A stretch of 64,000 nt of DNA from Chryseobacterium angstadtii (GCF_001045465.1 NZ_LFND01000005.1:186001-250000); one strand, 5' to 3'. Shown: positions 39,483 to 48,683, numbered from the stretch's first letter. Notes: generated by a model not told the origin, from the sequence alone. A program made the numbers and translations.

Positions 39483-40337
39483 ATGAAGACTAAGTTTCAT
39501 CTTCCACCGATTCCGGCCGTATTATTATCTATTATCAGTGTGCAATGTGGCGCAGCAATTGCGAAGGGACTTTTCCCTGAAATTGGAGCAGCGGCTACTG
39601 CTACTTTAAGGATTGGGCTGTCTGCGGTTATCTTATGGATTGTTTTCCGTCCTAACCTATCCAAACTCAATGCGAAACAATGGAAATATGTAACACTTTA
39701 TGGGTTATCGTTAGGTGCAATGAATTTAATTTTTTACATGGCTATTGAGCGTATTCCAATTGGGCTGGGGGTGACTTTAGAATTTGTAGGACCTTTGGTT
39801 CTGGCAATTTTCAGCTCAAAAAAAATGACAGATTTTGTATGGATCATTTTAGCAGTCGTGGGTATTGCATTAATCGCACCATGGTCGAGTAATGGATTAA
39901 ACGTAGTTGGCGTTTTATTAGCCCTGCTCGCTGGTGGTTTTTGGGCGGCATATATTGTTCTTGGAGGAAGAATATCTAAAATAATGAAAGGTGTTGATGC
40001 GGTTACTATTGGGATGCTCATTGCAACAATCTTTATACTGCCGTTTGGGATTTTTGATGGACGGCTTGCTAGCCTCAACCCACATTTGATCGGTTTAGGA
40101 GCGGCACTCGCTCTGCTTTCCAGTGCTATTCCTTTTACGCTGGAAATAAATGCTCTTAAACAATTACCAGCACGAACTTTTAGTATTTTAATGAGCCTTG
40201 AGCCTGCAATGGCCTCTTTAGCTGCTTTCGTATTTTTACAGGAATATTTATCAGTTACCGAATGTATTGCCGTAGCCTGTGTGGTTATTGCATCAGCGGG
40301 CTCTGCAATAACTTCGAAAGGCATAGAAGCTAAATAG
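39483..40337 (+). CDS. EamA-family (RhtA-like) exporter
   Basis: 284-residue inner-membrane protein with about ten hydrophobic segments arranged as two EamA units of five helices. Motifs: PPIPAVLLSIISVQCGAAIAKGLFPEIGAA at the start resemble RhtA, the threonine/homoserine exporter; LEFVGPLVLAIF and YIVLGGRISK later; second unit ALLSSAIPFTLEINALKQLPARTFSILMSLEPA is typical. Probably exports amino acids or other metabolites. It stands alone after a long A/T-rich intergenic region. Composition is a little richer in GC than its surroundings, so horizontal transfer is possible but not shown. Confidence 0.85.
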   Translation: MKTKFHLPPIPAVLLSIISVQCGAAIAKGLFPEIGAAATATLRIGLSAVILWIVFRPNLSKLNAKQWKYVTLYGLSLGAMNLIFYMAIERIPIGLGVTLEFVGPLVLAIFSSKKMTDFVWIILAVVGIALIAPWSSNGLNVVGVLLALLAGGFWAAYIVLGGRISKIMKGVDAVTIGMLIATIFILPFGIFDGRLASLNPHLIGLGAALALLSSAIPFTLEINALKQLPARTFSILMSLEPAMASLAAFVFLQEYLSVTECIAVACVVIASAGSAITSKGIEAK

Positions 40338-40370
40338 AACATTATTTTGAAAAAATAACAGGAATACACC

Positions 40371-40399
40371 AATTATCTTGTTAAAGAAAGATAATTTTT
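40371..40399 (+). terminator. Terminator of the EamA gene
   Basis: AATTATCTT/AAGATAATT stem followed by T run. Confidence 0.65.
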
Positions 40400-40478
40400 G
40401 ATGTAGCTATCTTTTGTAGATGGCTTTCTTTAAAACTGAGTGTGTAATACCTGTAAGTGTTATTAATAAAAGGAGATG

Positions 40479-40550
40479 CAGCCTCACCAGGAATCGAACC
40501 TGGATCTAAAGTTTAGGAAACTTCTATTCTATCCGTTGAACTATGAGGCC
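40479..40550 (-). tRNA. tRNA-Arg (anticodon CCU)
   Basis: On the minus strand a 72-base tRNA begins GGCCTCA at 40550 and ends TGAGGCT plus discriminator G at 40479. Acceptor stem pairs fully (one G-U). The anticodon stem GAAGT/ACTTT encloses the loop TTCCTAA, with anticodon CCT. T arm GGTTCGATTCC is canonical. No CCA is encoded. It would read AGG codons. Confidence 0.93.
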
Positions 40551-40587
40551 ATTGAACAGAATAAAAATACTAATAAATTTAAATAAA

Positions 40588-40615
40588 AAAGGACTTTGAA
40601 TCATCAAAGCCCTTT
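40588..40615 (-). terminator. Terminator of the SGNH/PKD gene
   Basis: AAAGGGCTTTGA/TCAAAGTCCTTT imperfect stem on the minus strand followed by T run; lies between the SGNH gene and the tRNA. Confidence 0.7.
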
Positions 40616-40644
40616 AATTTTAGGTGAAGCTGAACGCTTTTTTC

Positions 40645-41886
40645 TTAGTCTTTTGTGATTTTAAGCTTTTCGGATCCGTTATCTTCAAAATGTATATGGA
40701 GAATATAAATTCCTTTGGCATAAGCTGAAAAATCAATTTTTGCATCACGAACTTTAGCATAGCGTATGGCCTGTATTTTTCTGCCGTCTATGGTGTAAAT
40801 CTCAATTTCCTTAATGAACTTATCGGTTTTTAAATAACCTGTTTCGGAAACAGGGTTAGGATAAAACCGGAAGCTCTGCAAAGCACTTTCGGAAACAGCC
40901 AGCTGACCGGTGTTTATCGTTTTGCTAATGGTTTCCGAGCAGGAGTTTTTGGTTGCCGTAAGAGTTACGGTATAGGTTCCTGCAGCTCCGTAAACATGGT
41001 TCGGGCTCACTGAAGTGGATGTCGTTCCATCTCCGAAAGTCCACAACACTGTATCATAATTCGTTGACAGATTGGAAAACGTAACATTCTGACCATTGCC
41101 GCCCGCTGAGAAACCTGCGTGCAGATGAAATACATTGGAGTTCCATTGGGCCGGATTGCTGAAAAATGTGCCGTCTGCCAGCTGCTGGTAATATTCAGCT
41201 TTAACCTGTGTCATTCCGCTGTAGAAAGTAGACGGAAAAATCCTGTCCTGAAAAAGAGCCGTGTATACGGATGCTGCTACAAGATAACTGCCCTGCGGAC
41301 CGGGATGAACATCGTTGTAACTGCTGTGTAATGCCAGATCCTGAGTGGCTGTATAGTGAGCTCTTGCAGACTCTCCGGCAGGAACCATTTCAACCTGCAT
41401 CAGTGTAGACATTTTCGTAATAGAATCTTTAATGGTCCTCTGAAGATTGAAATAAGTGGCATAGTCATTCTGAGAAGGAACACCGTACGGAATTTCATAG
41501 AGAAAGATTTTTGAGCACGGACTGTATTTCCTGATAGAGTCTCTCAGCTTTCGTCCTCTTTCTGCCGTTACGGAAACGGGAAAAGAATGACCCGCAGATT
41601 CCGCCGTTCCCGGCTGCATGACAACGTATTTGTAATTTTTAGACCGTATGGTCTGGTACAGCGCATTGTCGTTCACATGATTTACAAATCCGGCACCTCC
41701 TACGGTGTGGGATGTTACCTCCACATTTTTTCCTTTGGTAGCGGCAAGATCTTTGAAAAGCACAGGCATGTCGTTGAAGTACGTCATACTGTTTCCAATA
41801 AATAAAACCTGATCTGCCTGAGCAAAAATGAGTGTACAAAAATTGATCAGGACGAAGGCGAGAATATTTTTAATCATACTGTTCAT
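40645..41886 (-). CDS. Secreted SGNH/GDSL-type hydrolase with PKD and T9SS sorting domains
   Basis: 413 residues. Signal peptide 1-22 (IFA|Q). Residues 25-240 form an SGNH esterase-like domain: block I VLFIGNSMTYFND (Ser about 34), GGAGF, block V-like SYNDVHPGPQGSYLVA (Asp and His about 190). Residues about 255-335 are a PKD domain (WTFGDGTTSTSVSPNHVYGAAGTYTVTLTAT). The C-terminal 75 residues are a T9SS type A sorting domain (FYPNPVSETGYL...IYTIDGRKI...KGIYILHIHF...KITKD). Likely a surface esterase acting on polysaccharide or peptide esters. Its expected promoter region contains a minus-strand terminator (41911-41945), so it may be expressed by read-through or a separate promoter. Confidence 0.87.
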   Translation of the reverse strand: MNSMIKNILAFVLINFCTLIFAQADQVLFIGNSMTYFNDMPVLFKDLAATKGKNVEVTSHTVGGAGFVNHVNDNALYQTIRSKNYKYVVMQPGTAESAGHSFPVSVTAERGRKLRDSIRKYSPCSKIFLYEIPYGVPSQNDYATYFNLQRTIKDSITKMSTLMQVEMVPAGESARAHYTATQDLALHSSYNDVHPGPQGSYLVAASVYTALFQDRIFPSTFYSGMTQVKAEYYQQLADGTFFSNPAQWNSNVFHLHAGFSAGGNGQNVTFSNLSTNYDTVLWTFGDGTTSTSVSPNHVYGAAGTYTVTLTATKNSCSETISKTINTGQLAVSESALQSFRFYPNPVSETGYLKTDKFIKEIEIYTIDGRKIQAIRYAKVRDAKIDFSAYAKGIYILHIHFEDNGSEKLKITKD

Positions 41887-41910
41887 AAAGATTAATTGTT
41901 TAAATAGATT

Positions 41911-41945
41911 AAAAACCTGCGGAATGAAAAAGACAAATCCGCAGG
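41911..41945 (-). terminator. Terminator after the 36-residue ORF
   Basis: On the minus strand CCTGCGGA (41945-41938), a 14-base loop, TCCGCAGG (41923-41916), then TTTTT. It lies 10 bases after the stop of the 41956-42066 ORF and 25 bases before the SGNH gene. Confidence 0.75.
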
Positions 41946-41955
41946 ATCTTGATAA

Positions 41956-42066
41956 TTAGTATGAAATACTCAGGTTTTTTTCCTTTTTGATGTAGGAAAT
42001 ATTCTCGAATTCTAAAAAAAATGACAAAGCAGAATGCTGCATCAATAAAGGGTAGTTTTGTTTCAT
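41956..42066 (-). CDS. Candidate 36-residue small protein gene
   Basis: Frame ATG at 42066, TAA at 41956-41958, encoding 36 residues that begin MKQNYPLLMQHSALSFFLEF and end KKEKNLSISY. The frame is closely followed by an intrinsic terminator, so it looks like a complete monocistronic unit. The sequence is not that of a known toxin, leader or RiPP precursor in my memory; it has an aromatic middle and a Lys-rich tail, and no Gly-Gly leader site. An A/T-rich segment upstream has no clear TAnnTTTG. Not in conventional gene predictions because of size. Confidence 0.45.
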   Translation of the reverse strand: MKQNYPLLMQHSALSFFLEFENISYIKKEKNLSISY

Positions 42067-42356
42067 AAAAAATAATTATTTAATTGATAAAGTTAATATT
42101 TATGTTAAAAGTCATATAAAAAACAGTGAAATATCATTAATATTGCAACGTATTCATCGTTCAGATCAAGATATAGAATTGATGTTCCCGGGTGGTTATC
42201 GTTTTTAATGCTCTCCGAAATTAATCATTATTTTCTTTACAATAAGGGCTGTAAAAGGCTGATCAATAAAATGTAGTATGTAAGTCGTAGGTATCTTTTT
42301 CTGATGATGTAATAAATAATACCCGGACAACTTATTTGAGAACACTAAAAAATAAT

Positions 42357-43784
42357 ATGGCTAAAAAAATACTTTTTTGTTTATTCCTCTTTTCACTTTC
42401 TTGTCCTATTTGTGCTCAGCAGACAAGTGAAGAAAATTTGAAAAATGTGATTTTTGACATCGGGTTTTCTACCGCAGGTGAAGCGGAAATAAAAAAAATT
42501 GACAGTCTTATTTCTATATGCCATCAATACGGTTATCGGGATTGCGAAACGTTTGGGTATCTTAAAATCGCGAATATTTACAACAAAAATAATGATATCA
42601 AAAAAGCGTTTTATTATACGGATCTCATTGAAAAGAAAAATCTCATGAATCCTGAGACAGATTTTGAAGCCGTTTTTTATTTTCATACCCTTCGGTCTGT
42701 ACTCAATCAAAAATTAGGAGAAAGAATTACAGCGCTTAAATTATTAGATGAAGTGGCAAACAGGGCAAAAGGAAATGCCTATTTTGAATATCTGCTCGAC
42801 TGGCAGTATGCAGGGCTCTATAATGAAATGAATGAACAGGATAAAGCACTGAAAGCCTATAAAAATGCTTATCTGAAAGCAAAAGAATACAGAAGGACAG
42901 AAGGGCTCAGCAGCAGAAAAAACAAAAATAAAATAAGCAACAGCTACAAACCCACTTCTTATCTTGCCGGAATGTACCTGGATTCAGGGAAAATAGATTC
43001 AGCCCGGATTTATATTGAAGAATCGCTGCGTGATGCGAAGAAGGTGAATGATATTGGACTTCAGTATGTTGCTTCTTTATTTGCCGCCAAATATTACGTT
43101 AAAGTAAAAGATTATACCAAAGCCAAACAAAACTTATGGATCTGTAAAAATATAGCCGTCAATGATTATAAAAGTGAAAACTTTCAGAAAGCGGTCATCA
43201 CGGATCTGATGAATTTATACGAGCAAACAGGCGGGAAAGACAGCGCAGATTATTACTCCAGACAGTTACTGACATTGCAAAACTTTAATGAAAACCAAAA
43301 TAAAGCCCAGCGGGATATCCTCGATAAAAAGAAGCTGGAAGAAGACAGTAACAAAACAAGGGAAAGGAACACACTGATCTATTTATGCACAGGGCTCCTT
43401 CTGGGCTTTGTACTGGTTTATCTTTTGTATATCCGGAAAAGTAGGGATAAGAACATAATCCCAACCGATGCTCCTGTTGTACAGGATAATGATCTTTTTG
43501 AACAGGTCATTATGATGGCCAAAGAAAACAACCCCGAATTTTTAACCCGTTTTAATGATTATTGCCCGGGCTTCTCGGAAAAGCTGCTCGAGGTTGCTGA
43601 TCTTAAAAGTTCCGAAATCAGATTTTGTGCTTACCTGTATCTTAACTTTTCTACAAAAGATATCGCAGCTTATACCTTTATTTCGGTAAGAACCGTGCAG
43701 ACCAAAAAATACCGCCTCAGAAAAAAACTCAATATTCCTAATGAAGCCGATATTTATTTATGGCTCACAGATCTTTTAAAATAA
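42357..43784 (+). CDS. TPR-repeat membrane regulator with C-terminal LuxR-like HTH
   Basis: 475 residues. Signal or membrane segment 1-20 (MAKKILFCLFLFSLSC), about 300 residues of TPR-like helices (DYEKAKQNLW, DKALKAYKNAYLKAKEY), one transmembrane helix about 344-362 (TLIYLCTGLLLGFVLVYLLYI), and a cytosolic domain of about 90 residues ending with a GerE/LuxR-like HTH (FSTKDIAAYTFISVRTVQTKKYRLRKKLNI). Thus a one-component membrane sensor-regulator. The TTG at 42336 gives a longer frame, but the signal starts at the ATG. Converges with a second gene of the same architecture. Confidence 0.85.
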   Translation: MAKKILFCLFLFSLSCPICAQQTSEENLKNVIFDIGFSTAGEAEIKKIDSLISICHQYGYRDCETFGYLKIANIYNKNNDIKKAFYYTDLIEKKNLMNPETDFEAVFYFHTLRSVLNQKLGERITALKLLDEVANRAKGNAYFEYLLDWQYAGLYNEMNEQDKALKAYKNAYLKAKEYRRTEGLSSRKNKNKISNSYKPTSYLAGMYLDSGKIDSARIYIEESLRDAKKVNDIGLQYVASLFAAKYYVKVKDYTKAKQNLWICKNIAVNDYKSENFQKAVITDLMNLYEQTGGKDSADYYSRQLLTLQNFNENQNKAQRDILDKKKLEEDSNKTRERNTLIYLCTGLLLGFVLVYLLYIRKSRDKNIIPTDAPVVQDNDLFEQVIMMAKENNPEFLTRFNDYCPGFSEKLLEVADLKSSEIRFCAYLYLNFSTKDIAAYTFISVRTVQTKKYRLRKKLNIPNEADIYLWLTDLLK

Positions 43785-43810
43785 GATGTTATTACACAGC
43801 CTGCAATGAT

Positions 43811-45667
43811 CTAGCTACCGAGTTGATGCAAGAAAGCATTCAGATCCACCTCTTTATCCAGTCCTAATTTCTGTTTGATTCTGTAGCGGCTCATCCTGAC
43901 ACTTTTAGGTTCTATATGCATCAGCTGGGAGATCTGCCGTGTATCCATTTTTAGATAAAGATAGGCGCAAAGCTTCATATCCAGAAGACTTAGCTTTTTC
44001 AGAGCTTTTTCAGTAAGAAGATTGAAAAACTCAGGATGAATCTGCTGTATCTGTAATTTGGCTTCTTCAAAATCGTTATCCAGGACAATTTCTTCCTTCA
44101 CAATTTTCTGCATGTTCAGAGAATTGTCATCTCCAAGCCTGTCCTTTATGGTATGAAGAACCCGGTTTTTATGTTCCAGTTGAAGGGCATTGGCCATAGC
44201 TTCTTTCTGCAACTGCTGCTGCTGTGCTTCCAGAAGCTGCTGTTCTGCTTTTAATCTGGCTTTTTCTTCTTTTTCAAGTTTAATCTGCATTTCAGATTCA
44301 TGGTTTTCCAATTGAAGCTGCTTTTCACGTTGCAAAGAAAGACGGAGTTTAAAATGATAAGAACGGAACATAAAAAGAAGTCCTAACAAAGAAGCTATTG
44401 CAATACAGGCATATAAATAAGTCTGCATTTTACGGCTGGATTCCCTTTCCTTCAACATTTGTACCTCGTTGTTTTTCTTTTCGGTTTCAAACTGTATTTC
44501 AAGCTTTTGCGCATTCAGAGCCTGTTTCTCATTGAAGTTTTTGTTGCTGTATTGGGTGACTTCCTCCTGAAAGGCTAGGGCTTTTTTAAAATCTCCCTGT
44601 TGCTTATAAAGAACAGACAGAGCCTGAACCACATTGATTAAAGTATAATAATAAGGATGCTCTCCGGTTTTCATGAGGTGATAAGCTTCCAGCAGATAAG
44701 TTTCAGCCAAAGCCGTGTTTCCTTTCCGTGAGGCCAGTTCACTTAATATTCCCAAACTGCTGGCGGTCACTTCCTGAGTATTTGGAACATCTTTAAGGAG
44801 ATTGGCTGCCGATTTTGCATAATACACGGCTTTTGCTTCTGCTTCCTGATCGTTTGGCGGAAAATACTTTAAATAGGTGTTTGCTATATTCACACAGGTA
44901 ATGGCGTGTGTATATTTTGAAACCTGTCTGGGATGCTGGCTGTAAAGATCTTCAGCTTTGTGCAGATAAAAAAGAACACTGTCGAGCTCCGGCTTCTCTT
45001 TAGAAGCATTGTAATTGTATTCATGGGCAACGGATAAGGCCGCATAAGAAGTGCTTAAAAGGTTATAATCTTTTGTTTTTAATGCATTTTCGGTTGCTTT
45101 ACGGGCATATTTGCTCACTTCTGCTGTATTATTCCAGTCTGAATGGGCCGCATAAAGCTGATAATATAATTTAGATGCAATATAAGGATCAGATGATTTT
45201 TCCAGCTGTTTTAGTCCTAACTGGCAAAAATGTATCCTCTTTTCCTGATTCTCTACCGTTTTGTATAAAAACGCCTGGGCATAATATCCGTAAGCCATAG
45301 CAACCGGATTTCCGGACTGTTGTGCAAGGATCAGCGCAGAATCACTTACCTGTTTTATAGTGGCAAGCTGCTGATTATTACCTTTTATAACGGTGATGAG
45401 GGTATAGGCTTTAGCAGCTTCCGTATAGTTTTTATAATGAATAGCAATGCGGGCGCCGTGTCTGGCACTTTTTTCTGCTGCAGTGTAATCCCTGTTGATT
45501 CTGTAAGCTTCCGCAAGCTGACACAGTAAAGCTGGTTTAGATTTTTCCTGAACTCCTTTACCGGCAATGGTCTGTCTCAGACTGTCGATATAAAGACTTT
45601 GGGCCGGACAACTTAAACCGACGCAGAGGAACATATAGATAAAGAAGTGATGCAATGCAGATTTCAT
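43811..45667 (-). CDS. TPR-repeat membrane regulator with coiled coil and C-terminal HTH
   Basis: 618 residues, same architecture as its convergent neighbour. Signal peptide 1-22; TPR units from 25 to 360; a transmembrane helix about 412-430 (LYACIAIASLLGLLFMFRSY); then a coiled coil of about 80 residues rich in Glu/Gln/Lys (LRLSLQREKQLQLENHESEMQ in pattern); then an HTH domain (SLLDMKLCAYLYLKMDTRQISQLMHIEPKSVRMSRYRIKQKL) comparable with the neighbour's. Resembles a class of TPR-HTH regulators common in Flavobacteriia; ligand and targets unknown. The stop lies 26 bases from the neighbour's stop. Confidence 0.87.
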   Translation of the reverse strand: MKSALHHFFIYMFLCVGLSCPAQSLYIDSLRQTIAGKGVQEKSKPALLCQLAEAYRINRDYTAAEKSARHGARIAIHYKNYTEAAKAYTLITVIKGNNQQLATIKQVSDSALILAQQSGNPVAMAYGYYAQAFLYKTVENQEKRIHFCQLGLKQLEKSSDPYIASKLYYQLYAAHSDWNNTAEVSKYARKATENALKTKDYNLLSTSYAALSVAHEYNYNASKEKPELDSVLFYLHKAEDLYSQHPRQVSKYTHAITCVNIANTYLKYFPPNDQEAEAKAVYYAKSAANLLKDVPNTQEVTASSLGILSELASRKGNTALAETYLLEAYHLMKTGEHPYYYTLINVVQALSVLYKQQGDFKKALAFQEEVTQYSNKNFNEKQALNAQKLEIQFETEKKNNEVQMLKERESSRKMQTYLYACIAIASLLGLLFMFRSYHFKLRLSLQREKQLQLENHESEMQIKLEKEEKARLKAEQQLLEAQQQQLQKEAMANALQLEHKNRVLHTIKDRLGDDNSLNMQKIVKEEIVLDNDFEEAKLQIQQIHPEFFNLLTEKALKKLSLLDMKLCAYLYLKMDTRQISQLMHIEPKSVRMSRYRIKQKLGLDKEVDLNAFLHQLGS

Positions 45668-45898
45668 AGATCTAAATTAAAACAAATTGTTGAACGAAAT
45701 TATGGCGGTGAATAAATAAACAAATTGAATGTGATTGTAATTTGTTGATAATCAATTGTAATTGATTTGTGTAGACATATTGTAGATGCAGTTTCTAAGC
45801 AATGTAGATAGTTTGTAGCGCAACAGATTTTGGATAATCCGGGTTTTGTCCAAATATTTGTAACAGCAATAGTGCAGAATAATTTTAGGAACCAAATT

Positions 45899-46222
45899 AT
45901 GAATAACAAAACTTTATCAGTCATTTCCTACATCACTCCGATAGGCTGGCTGTTTGCTTATTTTTCAGGAAAAGATCAGGCAGATTCTCTGCTGAAGTAT
46001 CATTTGAAACAGTCGTTGGGGCTGATGATTGTGAGTATTATTTTCAATATCATCATGAGAATTTTGGCTACGGCTGTTCCGGCGCTTTCTTTTTTAGGGA
46101 TTTTAGGACTTCTGATCCTGATATTCTGGGTTTTGGGTATGATCAATGCGGCCAATGGCGCTGAAAAACCCGTTCCGGTATTCGGGAAAATGTTTGAAAA
46201 TCAATTTGCTTTTATAGGTTGA
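45899..46222 (+). CDS. DUF4870 (Tic20-like) membrane protein
   Basis: 107 residues. Three hydrophobic segments with the family pattern SVISYITPIGWLFAYFSGKDQADSLLKYHLKQSLGLMI and MINAANGAEKPVPVFG. Often annotated as a Tic20-like or DUF4870 protein of unknown function. The frame extends upstream to an ATG at 45830, but the family sequence starts at 45899. First gene of a compact plus-strand cluster of membrane and lipoprotein genes. Confidence 0.85.
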   Translation: MNNKTLSVISYITPIGWLFAYFSGKDQADSLLKYHLKQSLGLMIVSIIFNIIMRILATAVPALSFLGILGLLILIFWVLGMINAANGAEKPVPVFGKMFENQFAFIG

Positions 46223-46247
46223 TCGATTTGATTAAAGAATTAAGATA

Positions 46248-46718
46248 ATGAATTACAGGTATTTTACGGAAGAAAATGGTCGGTTTCATTTAAAAAATAA
46301 TATACCCGCTGCCATGATCCGGTTTATTGGATGTCTTATTATTGCGGCCGCTTTGTATTTTATTATTCCTCCTGAAAAGAAGATTGGGGTTTGGGGTGCT
46401 GTATTATTTGTATTCTTTGCCCTGGTCAATCTATTAAAAACAACCAAAAAACTGGTAATTGACCCCAAAACGAAAACCATTATCCATAAAAATAATATAC
46501 TGAACAGTGAAGCGGAGTACCGGTTTGATGAATTTGAACAGTTTTATGTGCTTGTCGCAAAATATCTCTTTATCACGATGGACAGTACCGCTTTTTTTAT
46601 ATTCAATAAAGGAGGTAAAGAAAAAAGAGTTCCGATTATAGTAGGGCTTTTTGGATCGAAAAAAGTTCAGAATGCCATCAATGAAGTAAGTGACATCATG
46701 AATTTGGATGGGAAATAG
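46248..46718 (+). CDS. Membrane protein with PH-like domain
   Basis: 156 residues. Two adjacent transmembrane segments at about 22-60 (MIRFIGCLIIAAALYFI; IGVWGAVLFVFFALVNLL), then a C-terminal beta-rich domain (KKLVIDPKTKTIIHKNNIL, KRVPIIVGLFGSKK) resembling the PH-like fold of YcxB/DUF304-type proteins. 25 bases after the DUF4870 gene. Unknown function. Confidence 0.7.
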   Translation: MNYRYFTEENGRFHLKNNIPAAMIRFIGCLIIAAALYFIIPPEKKIGVWGAVLFVFFALVNLLKTTKKLVIDPKTKTIIHKNNILNSEAEYRFDEFEQFYVLVAKYLFITMDSTAFFIFNKGGKEKRVPIIVGLFGSKKVQNAINEVSDIMNLDGK

Positions 46719-46800
46719 ATGAAGATTCCTGTAGAGAAAGACAAAGATTATTAATACTGAATTTCTCAGAGCCGATTAATCATTATTAAAAAAGCAAAAT

Positions 46801-47784
46801 ATGAAACATGCCCTCGGGATATTCTGGATACTCTATATGCTTTTTTTTGCGATACCGTTTCCTATGATTCTGTATTATAGTATCAAAAGCTCTGAACCGC
46901 CTGTTCTTACTAATGTCAATCCCTGGTTGGCAGTGGGGATTTTAGCCGTTTCTATTCTGTTGTGGATTATTGTTTTGGGCGGCTGGTTTTATAAATGGAT
47001 CATTGTGAATTTTGTCGCCAAAAGAAATGTAGCTCATCTGGTCAAGCATGGAATTCCCAGGAAGGCTGAAATTCTGGAAGCGGTAAAAGTATCCAGGCCC
47101 GGAAGCCAATACAATAGCTATGAACTGAAGCTTCTGTTTAAAAATCTGGTGAATACCGAAATTAAACAGAAAATAGTGGTTAATGATGCGAAGCCACAAC
47201 AGAACCGTTTTGAGAAAGGGAAAAGTATTGAAATACGGATTGATAACAATGCGAAAAGGACGCCTTATCTTATTCCGGCAGGAAGCGAAGCTGGGATCAA
47301 TATTTTGACGATTATGCTTATCAGTCTTGGCTGGCTTACAGTTACAGGATTAGTCACAGGGTATTATATCTACTCTTATCAGACTGAAAATAATGGAATG
47401 GGCTGGAGGTTTATTGCCTGGTGGCATCCTTTAATTTTGTGTCCGGCTATATTACTGTTTTACAGAGGCATTTTCTCTTACTTTCTGAACAGGATTTTCA
47501 ATGGCAGAAAGGGAGAGGCGGAACTGATTAAGTTAAAGGGAATAAGAACCACAGCACGGTTGATCAGTGCAGACCAGACCGGAACTTATATCAACGAGCA
47601 ACCTATGATTTTGTTCAAACTGGAATATGAGGATGAACAGAACCAGATCCGGAGATCTGAAATAAAAAAGATTGTGAACCTTCTTGACCTGAGCAGTGTA
47701 AAACGGCAGACTATTGATGTCTTTTACTTAAAAGAAGATCCGGGCCGTATTGCTTTTGCAGAAGATTTGGAAGAAATTACCTGA
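46801..47784 (+). CDS. Multi-pass membrane protein with two DUF3592-like soluble units
   Basis: 327 residues. Four hydrophobic segments in two pairs (about 5-27 and 42-68; 168-190 and 205-228). Each pair is followed by a beta-rich unit: GIPRKAEILEAVKVSRPGSQYNSYELKLLFKN...IRIDNNAKRTPYL and GIRTTARLISADQTGTYINEQPMILFKLEYED...VFYLKEDPGRIAF. The two units resemble each other and the DUF3592 pattern, so the gene appears to be an internal duplication. Followed 5 bases later by a lipoprotein gene. Confidence 0.7.
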   Translation: MKHALGIFWILYMLFFAIPFPMILYYSIKSSEPPVLTNVNPWLAVGILAVSILLWIIVLGGWFYKWIIVNFVAKRNVAHLVKHGIPRKAEILEAVKVSRPGSQYNSYELKLLFKNLVNTEIKQKIVVNDAKPQQNRFEKGKSIEIRIDNNAKRTPYLIPAGSEAGINILTIMLISLGWLTVTGLVTGYYIYSYQTENNGMGWRFIAWWHPLILCPAILLFYRGIFSYFLNRIFNGRKGEAELIKLKGIRTTARLISADQTGTYINEQPMILFKLEYEDEQNQIRRSEIKKIVNLLDLSSVKRQTIDVFYLKEDPGRIAFAEDLEEIT

Positions 47785-47789
47785 ACACC

Positions 47790-48518
47790 ATGAAAAAATC
47801 ACTCATTATAATAACCGGGAGTCTTCTGTTATCAGGTTGCGAACAGGTTTCAAAGAGTATTAAAGACACCTTTGAACCTCAATCAGATACCCTTGCACAA
47901 TTGAAAAATGAACCTGTTCCATTTACTGGCGAAAGCCCATACGATGCCGCGGTGGAAAAACAGATTCAGGAAGTGGAACATTTGGTTACAACCGTGATAG
48001 AGAGGCATTCCCAAACCCACATTCAGAAAGATACAGAAGGTAAAAACACAGACTTTTTAACAAATGAAGAAAAGCTGAAAAGCGCTGAGGAAGCATTAAG
48101 GAAGCTTCCTCAGTATACGGGGAAAGAGATCAAAATCTATTCTACCATTCATTTTTATAATGATGGCAGGATTCGTACCATGCTTCAGCATCCTGTGAAT
48201 CCGGAATATATTGATAATTATGAATACCGTAACGGGAAATGGTCGGAGCCTGAACCAGAGCAGATATCCGTTAAAGACCATATTCAGGACCGTCTGATCC
48301 CTTTGGAAAGAATAAGTTTCACCAACGTAGCAAAAGCTGCATCAGTCTATCAGGAAAAAATAATTTTGATAGAAGGTGCAAAACCTATAACCAGTCTATA
48401 TATATCCGTATGGAATAACTCCGTGCGATGGTTTCCAACAAGTGTAAATGGGAGCAGGGAGCGTTATTCCATCGAGCTCAATCAAAACGGATCTTTAAAA
48501 AAATGGGAAAGGGAGTAA
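47790..48518 (+). CDS. Lipoprotein of unknown function
   Basis: 242 residues. Signal peptide with lipobox LLSGC (Cys about 17). Residues 45-110 look helical (EKQIQEVEHLVTTVIERHSQTHIQKDTEG), the remainder mixed with IKIYSTIHFYNDGRIRTMLQHPVNPEYIDNYEYRNGKWSEPEPEQIS. Unrecognised family. It is the last gene of the 45899-48518 unit; its stop is followed by a strong terminator at 48684. Confidence 0.7.
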   Translation: MKKSLIIITGSLLLSGCEQVSKSIKDTFEPQSDTLAQLKNEPVPFTGESPYDAAVEKQIQEVEHLVTTVIERHSQTHIQKDTEGKNTDFLTNEEKLKSAEEALRKLPQYTGKEIKIYSTIHFYNDGRIRTMLQHPVNPEYIDNYEYRNGKWSEPEPEQISVKDHIQDRLIPLERISFTNVAKAASVYQEKIILIEGAKPITSLYISVWNNSVRWFPTSVNGSRERYSIELNQNGSLKKWERE

Positions 48519-48683
48519 AGATGAGCCATGATCACCCATTTTATTGTGACAGAAGGTTTATCATTTTTAATAAAGGATTTGTTTGTCTAAATGGATAATT
48601 TAAAAGAAGTAAAGATGAAGCCAATTTCATAGATTCTTCCTAAGTTATATTGTGTAGTAGTTAAAGTTGGAAGAAGGGAATAT

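Larger units (their letters stand above)
41887..42356. other. Divergent intergenic region holding the 36-residue ORF
   Basis: 470 bases between the SGNH gene (minus) and a TPR-HTH gene (plus). Contains the small ORF and terminator described separately. The remainder is A/T-rich; no repeats were recognised. Confidence 0.5.

Noticed and set aside
48591..48632. 13-codon frame after the lipoprotein operon
   Set aside because: No -7 element at a suitable place and no separate terminator beyond that of the operon.
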